Below, piece after piece: positions 1 through 6,866 of a stretch of DNA of 14,073 nucleotides. The stretch is from assembly GCA_011048645.1 (NCBI GenBank), contig DSDR01000085.1, positions 1 to 14,073 on the forward strand, written 5' to 3'. The notes under the pieces are model-generated. The model was not told the origin of the DNA. It searched no databases and saw only the letters and a list, made by a program, of their open reading frames with translations. This DNA comes from Phycisphaerales bacterium. GTDB lineage: Bacteria; Planctomycetota; Phycisphaerae; Sedimentisphaerales; Anaerohalosphaeraceae. The first letter of the stretch is position 1; each line of letters opens with the position of its first letter. The translations under genes and the position numbers were made by a program.

Positions 1-30
1 GTAAAATTGTTTTTTCTGCTTTAGATCCAT
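1..30 (-). CDS. Start of a gene overlapping the sigma factor stop, cut by the left edge
   Basis: An ATG at 30..28 overlaps the sigma factor TAA stop in a TAATG junction, and the frame stays open for ten codons (MDLKQKKQFY) to the window edge. A purine-rich stretch (AAAGGGTGATGG) lies upstream of it inside the sigma gene. Such an overlap usually marks translational coupling. In Planctomycetes, sigma factors of this type are often followed by a FecR-domain or other membrane regulatory protein, and the charged polar start would fit one. Identity cannot be judged from ten residues; the partner role is inference from context. Confidence 0.45.
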   Translation of the reverse strand, partial: MDLKQKKQFY

Positions 31-563
31 TACGGTTCAACCATCACCCTTTTTACACAGTTAAGCAGCATCAGATGAATTTTTGACAACCGACTATAAA
101 GCGTGTTAATGTCCAAACCTAAACGGACTGCAAGGCTTTTCAAAGTCGCTCCCTGCTCATAACGAATCGACAGGATTCGACGTTCTGTATGCGATAATTT
201 CCGGAGACACTGCTCAAGTGCATCCTGTCTGATGCTGTGTCGCCGATCTTCTTTCGCCTCAACTTGCTCAATGACTCTCATCGTTTTTTCAGTAAAAATC
301 TTCCGACGTGTTTTTTGACTTCTCAAATAGCCGAAGACTTTATAGCGTGCGATGGCAATCGCCCAAGCCGTAAAATCGGTCCCTGGTTCATACTCGCTGA
401 ATTTAGTCCACATCACAGACGCCGTTTCCTGAACAATATCATCCGCATCCGACACGTTGGGAACCAATGTCATCACATAGCCATAAATCCGACGTTGGCT
501 CATCAAAAAAAGCTGCATAAATTTACGACTTTTTGCATCATTATTCTCTGGCATCTTCAACAT
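30..563 (-). CDS. ECF-like sigma-70 factor, Rhodopirellula/Verrucomicrobium family
   Basis: This 177-residue protein is a short RNA polymerase sigma factor with only regions 2 and 4. Region 2 lies at about residues 17-84 (SQRRIYGYVMTLVPN, then DADDIVQET at 39-47 and the W-rich FTAWAIAIARYKV). Region 4 lies at about 113-170, with the helix-turn-helix around LKSLAVRLGLDINTLYSRLSKI. The arrangement matches the sigma family typical of Planctomycetes and Verrucomicrobia. The start at 563 has no strong ribosome site; ATG at 554 (MPENN) is an alternative three codons inside. It lies 67 bases after the GH8 gene and is more AT-rich than the enzyme genes (sampled rows about 37-48% GC against 52-62%). 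It may control the enzyme cluster or may belong to a separate regulatory unit with the gene that overlaps its stop. I see no clear promoter. Confidence 0.9.
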   Translation of the reverse strand: MLKMPENNDAKSRKFMQLFLMSQRRIYGYVMTLVPNVSDADDIVQETASVMWTKFSEYEPGTDFTAWAIAIARYKVFGYLRSQKTRRKIFTEKTMRVIEQVEAKEDRRHSIRQDALEQCLRKLSHTERRILSIRYEQGATLKSLAVRLGLDINTLYSRLSKIHLMLLNCVKRVMVEP

Positions 564-630
564 TCCGATAAATCACACAACGCTTACAGGTAATCACACA
601 CAGGGGGTGTTTTTTTGAAAAAAAGTGTCA

Positions 631-2793
631 TTAATCCGGCAAAAACCGTGAACGATCAAAATTTTTCTTTTCCACGACCCATCCGGGTCTTTGCGACAGT
701 CCGCACGGCTGGCCGGTGAACATTTTTCCGGCCTGCTCATCGCCCTTTAAGAGCCATCGGTACCAGGCGGTTGCGACAACGGCAAACTCACCGCCATGCG
801 GCTGTCTGTACGTTCCACCGTGCCCGACATCCAGATTAGCCGCAAACACCGGCACATGGTTAATCCGCTGAAAATCGTCCATTCCGTTGTTATACGCAAT
901 ATCCGACGGGCCTCCCAGGAGATACAAGACCGGCGAATGCAGCTTTTCGAGCTGATTTTTTGTCACAACCGGCATTCCGGGCATACCGCCGGCCGGATTG
1001 GGCAAAATGCCGCTGTTACAGATGATCGCCGTCGTTATCCGCGGGTCGGGAGCAACCTCCAGTGCCTGCAGCCCGCCGCAGGACATGCCGCTGACGGAAA
1101 TCTTTGTCGTGTCAATCTTGTTATAGTATGGGCTTGTGGGGTCGCTGTTTTGGGCAATGGCCCAATCGATGGCGTCAATGAGCTGCGAAGATACCGATCT
1201 TCCGCCGCCCCGCTGGCCCTCCTGCGGCATCGGGCCAATCGCAATGACAAGGAAGCCGTGCGAGGCCACCTCAGAGAGAAAGTTGACGTGTTCCCAGGGC
1301 GAATTTGCACAAGCCCCGTTGCCCCAGGCAATGATCGGCAGCTTATTGTTCTCGCCAAACACACTGAGGTCTTCAGGGCGAAAGACGGTATGGGAGGCAA
1401 GCGTGCTGTCGCTGACCATGATCGCTTTGTACGGGCCTGTGCCGCCGTCTTCCACTGTGCGGGTGGCCGTTTCTGTGGATTTGACTTGAAGCTCGGCTGC
1501 GGCGTCGTTGAGCACAGCCTCGGCCGGTTTGATAATCCGGTAGTTGCCGCTTAGGTGCATCAAGCTGAACAGATAGAGGAACCCGTCGTAGTACGGATCG
1601 AAGTAGCCGTCTTCATAAGGTTCCAGTTTGGCATTCCAGATACCATCGACGAATTTCCAGCTTTTGGCCTGAGTGCCCATAATCGAGGCCGCAGCTGCAG
1701 TGCTGACAAAGCCCAAAGAATGGCGCACTGAACGGTAGCCGGGCGCCAGCATGATTCGTTCACGAGGCGATCCGTCGAGACTGTATTGATCGACAAAGGA
1801 ATTGACGCCCTGCGAATACAGAAAGTTATGAAGCCGCTTGCCGTAATCTCTTTGCCAGTCCTTATCCTTGGCGAACCATGAATAATCCATAGCAATGTTC
1901 ATGGGCACGCGCCAGGAATCAAAGCCGAACTCGCTCATCCGCCCAGGCAAGGGGGAGCCGTCATACTCGGCGTAATCCGGGGTCAGGCCGGTAACCGGAT
2001 GACAAGCCTTGTGCAGGAATGCGCGGGCCACATCGGCACATTCTCGATAGAAGCCTTCCCGGCCGTCTTTGGCGTACTCGGCCCAGATTTCAAAAAATGC
2101 CGGCACGTGGTAAGACGGATCCGTCCAGTTGTATCCCCGGCCTTCGGGGACAAATGTAATCATTTTGTGTTCAGTATTGATGATATTTCTGACGCCGGCG
2201 GTTCCATCTTTGCTCCACATCGCGTCCAGAATCCGTCGGGCCTGGGCGTAATAGTCGATGCCGGTGTCATTGCCCCACCGATTGGACGCAAACAGCAACG
2301 CAGTGACGAAAAACAATTCGCCGTCAGAGGCGGACCCCTGAGAATTCTTTCTTCCCGTCTCAGGATTAACTGACCAGGCAAAATAGCCTTCCCGCGGGCC
2401 GTCCTGATGCTGCATGTATTTGACCGTCCATCGCCACAGCCTGTCGAAAACCTCTTTTTTGTCCAACTGCACCGCTGCCATCATACCATACGAAAGTCCT
2501 TCGGTGCGGGCATCTTTGTTCTTCAGGTCCGAAACGTACGCCATATCTTCGCCCACTTCGAAATAGACGCGGTTCGGGCCTTCAAATAAATCATAATACG
2601 CCTTGGCCAGCTTGGCGTCGATGTCTTCCTGTTTGTAACCGGCTTCAAGAAAGACATTCCGGTATTGTCCTGTTTCCCACGCCCCCTTTTCCCAGGGCGC
2701 CATCTTGCCACGCGGGTCGTCCACATCATCGGCCATCACCGCAGCCGAAAGACAACACGCCGCGTATATTATCAGACTCATCAAATGTTTCAT
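631..2793 (-). CDS. Secreted GH8 exo-oligoxylanase-like enzyme fused to an alpha/beta-hydrolase (esterase-like) domain
   Basis: The 720-residue product starts at MKHLM, giving a signal peptide (hydrophobic LIIYAACCLSAAVMA). A good AAGGAA site sits 7 bases upstream, so I reject an ATG 14 codons earlier. Residues about 25-425 are a GH8 domain resembling reducing-end xylose-releasing exo-oligoxylanases. It has the general acid Glu98 (RTEGLSYGM), Asp157 (SASDGELFF) and the probable base Asp292 (FGFDSWRVPMN). Residues about 440-695 form an alpha/beta-hydrolase with nucleophile Ser571 (GMSCGGLQALE), acid Asp631 (GGPSDIAY) and His658 (GHGGTYRQPHGG). A linker of about 20 residues separates the domains. 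The GH8 part probably shortens xylo-oligosaccharides. The hydrolase may remove acetyl or hydroxycinnamoyl esters, but its substrate cannot be read from the sequence. It follows the GH10 gene by 71 bases. Confidence 0.88.
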   Translation of the reverse strand: MKHLMSLIIYAACCLSAAVMADDVDDPRGKMAPWEKGAWETGQYRNVFLEAGYKQEDIDAKLAKAYYDLFEGPNRVYFEVGEDMAYVSDLKNKDARTEGLSYGMMAAVQLDKKEVFDRLWRWTVKYMQHQDGPREGYFAWSVNPETGRKNSQGSASDGELFFVTALLFASNRWGNDTGIDYYAQARRILDAMWSKDGTAGVRNIINTEHKMITFVPEGRGYNWTDPSYHVPAFFEIWAEYAKDGREGFYRECADVARAFLHKACHPVTGLTPDYAEYDGSPLPGRMSEFGFDSWRVPMNIAMDYSWFAKDKDWQRDYGKRLHNFLYSQGVNSFVDQYSLDGSPRERIMLAPGYRSVRHSLGFVSTAAAASIMGTQAKSWKFVDGIWNAKLEPYEDGYFDPYYDGFLYLFSLMHLSGNYRIIKPAEAVLNDAAAELQVKSTETATRTVEDGGTGPYKAIMVSDSTLASHTVFRPEDLSVFGENNKLPIIAWGNGACANSPWEHVNFLSEVASHGFLVIAIGPMPQEGQRGGGRSVSSQLIDAIDWAIAQNSDPTSPYYNKIDTTKISVSGMSCGGLQALEVAPDPRITTAIICNSGILPNPAGGMPGMPVVTKNQLEKLHSPVLYLLGGPSDIAYNNGMDDFQRINHVPVFAANLDVGHGGTYRQPHGGEFAVVATAWYRWLLKGDEQAGKMFTGQPCGLSQRPGWVVEKKNFDRSRFLPD

Positions 2794-2800
2794 CCGGCTT

Positions 2801-2806
2801 TTCCTT
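2801..2806 (-). promoter_or_regulatory. Ribosome binding site of the GH8-esterase gene
   Basis: AAGGAA on the minus strand, 7 bases before the ATG at 2793. It decides the start, because the residues that follow form a clean signal peptide while the earlier in-frame ATG at 2835 would add a charged, non-signal leader. Confidence 0.7.
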
Positions 2807-2864
2807 TCCTGTTTACCTATAAGGGACTCATACATCTAAAAATGCCATCCGGCTCAAGCATACG

Positions 2865-4013
2865 CTACTGCAATTGGGATGGCACATTCAATGCCGCTTC
2901 AAACGCGGGTTTGGGCCGCCTGTTTCGGTCGAACAACAAGGGGTAATTGGTTCTGTTCGGAACCGGGTAATCATTCTTCCACGACATACCGTCATGCACC
3001 CCCCAAAGCGCGACTCGATCAATTCTGTCCCGATTGTTATAAAATATCCGGAATAGCTCCGCATAGCGATCGGCCAACCGCCGCTGTACGGCGTCGGGAA
3101 GCCCGTTTGCATAAGGGTCCAGAAACGCCTTGAATTCTTCCAGTTGAAACTGCGGATCGCTCATCACCTGACCAATGATCTGCCCTTCCCGAGTTAAAGG
3201 CAGGACATCGACATCCAGCTCGGTAATCATCACCTTTATGCCCAGCGCAGCATAGGCTTCAATGGCGGCCTCAATATACTCGGTACGGGGATAATTAAGC
3301 CCCCAATGGCCCTGAATACCAATCCCGTCAATGCGGATGCCTTCGGCCTGGAGCATCTTGACCATCCGCACGATCCCGTCTCGTTTGGCCGGGCGCCAGG
3401 CATTGAAATCGTTGTAATACAACTCGGCGTCCGGCGCATATTCAGCGGCAAATGTAAACGCCAGTTTGGCCAGATCCTCGCCGCTGCCGATACGTTTGAC
3501 CCATGCGGTGGGCCGATACGAACCGTCATTGTCGATGATCTCATTGACGACATCCCAGGCATGGACCCGACCGGCATAGCGTCCGGCCACCGTTCGGATA
3601 TAACTGCGCATCCGCTCAATCTGAGCTTGGGGCGTGTTGGGATTGCCTTGGGCGTCCTCAAAAAACCATTCGGGCGTTTGGTTGTGCCAGACGAGTGTAT
3701 GGCCGACGATGAACAGATTGTGTTTTTCCGCAAACGCAACCATTTGATCGGCCGGGCCAAAATCCCATACGCCCGGTTCAGGATTAAGCGTTTCGGCTTT
3801 CATCTCGTTTTCCGGCGTGATTGAATTAAACTGGGCGATGACAATCTCCTGAGAAGCCGAGTCGGCGCCCGAAACGATCTCCTCGTTGACCGCTGCGCCA
3901 ATCCGGAACGCCGTTTTATACGCATCTTTCAGGGATGGAGAAGTTTCAGCGAAAACGGATATCGCCCACAGGGTCAAAAACTGAACAATGCTGAATAATA
4001 CTTTCTTGTTCAT
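2865..4013 (-). CDS. Secreted single-domain GH10 endo-beta-1,4-xylanase
   Basis: The 382-residue protein has a signal peptide (MNKKVLFSIVQFLTLWAISVFA) and then one complete GH10 barrel at about residues 28-375. Typical landmarks are ITPENEMK, GHTLVWHNQTPEW, the acid/base Glu158 in WDVVNEI, YYNDFN, IDGIGIQGHWG, the nucleophile Glu265 in VMITELDV, and the late WGVHDGMSW tryptophans. GH10 enzymes cut the xylan backbone with retention and tolerate substituted substrates, leaving short decorated oligosaccharides. There is no carbohydrate-binding module, so it may act on soluble fragments released by the modular GH10 encoded 27 bases upstream. The ribosome site is weak (CAGGAC about 12 bases before the ATG), so translation may be coupled to the upstream gene. 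The family is certain. The substrate is inferred from the family. Confidence 0.95.
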   Translation of the reverse strand: MNKKVLFSIVQFLTLWAISVFAETSPSLKDAYKTAFRIGAAVNEEIVSGADSASQEIVIAQFNSITPENEMKAETLNPEPGVWDFGPADQMVAFAEKHNLFIVGHTLVWHNQTPEWFFEDAQGNPNTPQAQIERMRSYIRTVAGRYAGRVHAWDVVNEIIDNDGSYRPTAWVKRIGSGEDLAKLAFTFAAEYAPDAELYYNDFNAWRPAKRDGIVRMVKMLQAEGIRIDGIGIQGHWGLNYPRTEYIEAAIEAYAALGIKVMITELDVDVLPLTREGQIIGQVMSDPQFQLEEFKAFLDPYANGLPDAVQRRLADRYAELFRIFYNNRDRIDRVALWGVHDGMSWKNDYPVPNRTNYPLLFDRNRRPKPAFEAALNVPSQLQ

Positions 4014-4040
4014 GACTGAAAATGTCCTGTCTGTCCCAAA

Positions 4041-6758
4041 TCACTTTTGTTCGCGGACCACATTGACCACCGCATTAAAAGCCTGCTTTGGCTGATAGTC
4101 CCCATCAAACAGCAGCGGCGAACCGCCGATCCACGATGTGGTATCATAAACACCCCAAAATGTGACGCGCGGAATGACGTCTTTATGTTTGACCAAAACG
4201 GAGAATATCTCGGCGTACTTATCGGCCAATTTCTGCTGGATTTCCGCCAACGCCGCCTCCGGATCGTCTGTGGTGCGGCGATTGATTTGGGTAATTTCCG
4301 CACCGCGAGGGCCGCGTGTCCGCGTGCGAATATCCAGTTCCGTAACCATCACTTTAACGCCTGTGGCCGACAGTGTTTTGATAGCGTATTCCAGATCATC
4401 CACCTCCGGCCACGTCAGTCCGGCATGCACCTGCATCCCAACCCCGTCGATGCGGATGCCTTTGGATTGCAGATGCCGGACAATCGCCGCCGCCCCGTCG
4501 GCTTTGGCGCGCGACGTGGACAGATTGTAGTCGTTGTAGTATAATTCCACATCCGGATCGGCGGCATGAGCATATTCAAAGGCCTTGGCGATATGGTCGT
4601 ACTGCTGTTCGGGTTTTCCTTCGCCGATGATTCTCAGCCACGAACTGTTGCGCAGCGTTCCGTCGTCGTTCAGGGCCTCGTTGACGACATCCCACCCTTT
4701 GATGCGCCCTTTATAACGGCCGACGACCGCGGTAATATGTTCTTTCATCCGGGCCAGCAGCGCCTCACGGGACAGCGGATTTCCCGACTCATCACTGAAG
4801 ACCCAGCGCGGCACCTGGCTGTGCCAGACGAGGGTATGGCCAATGGGGGCCATATGATGAGTCTCACAGAATTCCATAAACCGGTCGGCCGGTTCCCAAT
4901 TATACTGACCGGGCTGAGGATGAATCAATGACCACTTCATATCATTCTCTGACGTCGCGGTATTATAGTGCTTGATCGCAATGTCGGCCGCCTTGGGGTC
5001 TCGCCCGGTGACCAGATTTCGGTTGAACGCACCGCCAATTAGAAAATAATCTTTAAACACCTCTTTCAGGGCCGGCTGCTCGGAATCCGAGGCTGTCGTT
5101 TGAGCATCACGCTTAACCGATTGCGGCCGATCCAGTGTCAATAATCCCAATTGATACGGCAGCAATTCGTAGCGTCCGCCGCTGTCCACAGCACGCCCCT
5201 GATAAAGGAACTGAAGATTGTCAAGGTCAAGTATCATTTTTTCGTCATACCCATCGCGAATTAGTTCCCCGTGGCTGATGTCCCGAGTCCAGGGTTCGAC
5301 GCCATCGGCAAATCTCACATTGTTGATCCCGGCAAATGGACTGTCCCATGAATCGGCGCCGGGCACCGGTATCCATTGGCCATCCAGCCGGTCGGAAATC
5401 CAGGCGCGATAGTAGCGGGCCGGACTTAAGGCCTCGATGAGCGTCAGATAGAGGTCGGCTCCCTTGATTTTGTAGGTGATGCTGCCCTCAAAAAGATTGT
5501 TTCGATGATCTCGGATGGCAATCTCGGGATCGCTCATACCCTTGGGAAAATCCTCGATGCAGGTTCGGCTGCGATAGAAATTGCCGTCATCGCCGGTAAA
5601 GAACAAGTAGGCGTGCGTGTCGTCGCAGATAATGTGGTAGTCAATCGGCAGCCGGGGCGTGCTCGCAGGCATCCTGTCAAAAAAGTTCTGCGGCGCACTC
5701 CACGTTTCCGGTTTGGAAATATCATCGGTGGTGCAATACTGCGGCGGCTGCGACTGAAAGACCAGATACCACTTCTCGTGCGGCGTGAAATAGAACAGGT
5801 GAGGCGCGCATTTGTACCCCCGCAAATTCGGATTCTCATCGACAAAGTGCAGTTTGGCGTTGGGGGCGTCCGACCAGTCTTTAAAGTTCAAATAGGCCAT
5901 CGTCCACGTTCTGGCGGTGGTGGAGTAAACCGTCGCATAAACATGCCACAAGTCGTTATAACGGACAATGGTCGGGTCTTTTATGGATACAATGTTGTGT
6001 CTTTCGTCCGAAACCGGTCGAATCAGCACATCCGATGAAATCCACTTCAACGGCGTTTCAAAAGGCGCCTTCAGAGTCGGCTGCGTCTCAGCGGCAGGCG
6101 CGGAGCCGGCTTCACTTGCCGGGGCTGGCGCTTGCGGAATGATTTCAATCGCATTAATGGCCGGATTTTCGATCTGACTCTTGAAATCGATCCGGAATTG
6201 TCCATCGGTCACTTCTACGGGCACGGTTTCTATGTAGGCGCGGTAAGGCTCCCCGGCCTTTTCCCAAATATCGAAGTCGCTGAATTCATGTCCATGGACA
6301 GTGAATGAAAAAACACGTTGGCCGGGGCCGTAAATCCCCTCGAACGTCTCGGCAAAGTAGAGATTGACGATATACTTACCATTGGGAATTTCCCAGGCAA
6401 ATGAATCCATCGCATACCGCTCGGTCAAAAACAAGTCCCGATCTCTGGTTTCTAAAATGACCGTATCCGGATGGCGGTCAATCGTGGCCCCGCCCGCAAA
6501 TCCCTGATCCGGCAGCCAGACGTTGCCGTCTGAATCCGTAAACGGCTCGTATGCACCGGCATTGATTCGGACCGTCGCGGCGGCATGCCCAGAGGCGGCT
6601 GGATTTGTCCCCGCCGCAGACCGGACGGATACAGCAGCAACGGGTTGATTGGTCGAGGTCGGTTTGAAATCTTCCGCCGCCGACCCATCCGCCTGAGCCA
6701 AACAGGTTCCACCTGCCATAACCACCACCAATACCATAGCGAATAGCTTGTGTTCCAT
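4041..6758 (-). CDS. Secreted trimodular malectin-GH62-GH10 arabinoxylanase
   Basis: The 905-residue protein has a signal peptide (to about residue 22) and a Ser/Ala/Pro-rich spacer. A malectin-like (CBM57-type) sugar-binding domain follows at 62-208 (RINAGAYEPFTDSDGNVW, YIVNLYFAETF, NPAINAIEI). A GH62 alpha-L-arabinofuranosidase covers about 232-545, with base Asp261 (KDPTIV), pKa-tuning Asp373 (PIDYHIICDD) and acid Glu424 (NNLFEGSITYKIKG). A GH10 xylanase covers about 563-900, with acid/base Glu694 (WDVVNEA) and nucleophile Glu807 (VMVTELDI). All catalytic residues are present in both enzymes. GH62 removes single arabinofuranose units from xylan, exposing the backbone that the attached GH10 cuts. 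The start has an AGGAG 8 bases upstream. The two GH10 genes here share family motifs but are clearly diverged. Confidence 0.93.
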   Translation of the reverse strand: MEHKLFAMVLVVVMAGGTCLAQADGSAAEDFKPTSTNQPVAAVSVRSAAGTNPAASGHAAATVRINAGAYEPFTDSDGNVWLPDQGFAGGATIDRHPDTVILETRDRDLFLTERYAMDSFAWEIPNGKYIVNLYFAETFEGIYGPGQRVFSFTVHGHEFSDFDIWEKAGEPYRAYIETVPVEVTDGQFRIDFKSQIENPAINAIEIIPQAPAPASEAGSAPAAETQPTLKAPFETPLKWISSDVLIRPVSDERHNIVSIKDPTIVRYNDLWHVYATVYSTTARTWTMAYLNFKDWSDAPNAKLHFVDENPNLRGYKCAPHLFYFTPHEKWYLVFQSQPPQYCTTDDISKPETWSAPQNFFDRMPASTPRLPIDYHIICDDTHAYLFFTGDDGNFYRSRTCIEDFPKGMSDPEIAIRDHRNNLFEGSITYKIKGADLYLTLIEALSPARYYRAWISDRLDGQWIPVPGADSWDSPFAGINNVRFADGVEPWTRDISHGELIRDGYDEKMILDLDNLQFLYQGRAVDSGGRYELLPYQLGLLTLDRPQSVKRDAQTTASDSEQPALKEVFKDYFLIGGAFNRNLVTGRDPKAADIAIKHYNTATSENDMKWSLIHPQPGQYNWEPADRFMEFCETHHMAPIGHTLVWHSQVPRWVFSDESGNPLSREALLARMKEHITAVVGRYKGRIKGWDVVNEALNDDGTLRNSSWLRIIGEGKPEQQYDHIAKAFEYAHAADPDVELYYNDYNLSTSRAKADGAAAIVRHLQSKGIRIDGVGMQVHAGLTWPEVDDLEYAIKTLSATGVKVMVTELDIRTRTRGPRGAEITQINRRTTDDPEAALAEIQQKLADKYAEIFSVLVKHKDVIPRVTFWGVYDTTSWIGGSPLLFDGDYQPKQAFNAVVNVVREQK

Positions 6759-6766
6759 TTGATCAT

Positions 6767-6771
6767 CTCCT
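6767..6771 (-). promoter_or_regulatory. Ribosome binding site of the malectin-GH62-GH10 gene
   Basis: AGGAG on the minus strand, 8 bases before the ATG at 6758. It is a near-ideal spacing and supports that start, which is followed directly by a signal peptide. Confidence 0.75.
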
Positions 6772-6783
6772 GAATAAAATAGT

Positions 6784-6817
6784 CCGTTTTCTGCTTATTT
6801 GTGTACAATAAAGACGG
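6784..6817 (-). terminator. Imperfect hairpin between the GH27 and GH62-GH10 genes
   Basis: Outer arms CCGT (6784-6787) and ACGG (6814-6817) enclose CTTATT and AATAAAG, which pair with one bulge. On the minus strand it is followed by the T/A-rich ACTATTTTATTC. It could be a weak terminator or an RNA-processing stem after the GH27 gene. The stem is AT-rich, so this is a tentative call. Confidence 0.22.
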
Positions 6818-6866
6818 CCTTGTGCAAATCACCATCGCGAGAAGAATTGCCGTGCTTCCAAGTGTA

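Noticed and set aside
597..617. Plus-strand ACAC-GTGT hairpin followed by seven T, like a terminator
   Set aside because: The stem is only four base pairs, and it would act on the plus strand, where there is no gene to terminate.
796..1554. Plus-strand open frame of 252 codons opposite the esterase domain
   Set aside because: It is antisense to the hydrolase with the intact catalytic triad, rich in Arg and His in no pattern, and has no ribosome site that I can see.
2839..2864. ATGC-GCAT stem followed by T5 after the GH10 gene as a terminator
   Set aside because: A four-pair stem around a 12-base loop is too weak to support; the downstream GH8 gene follows closely, as in an operon.
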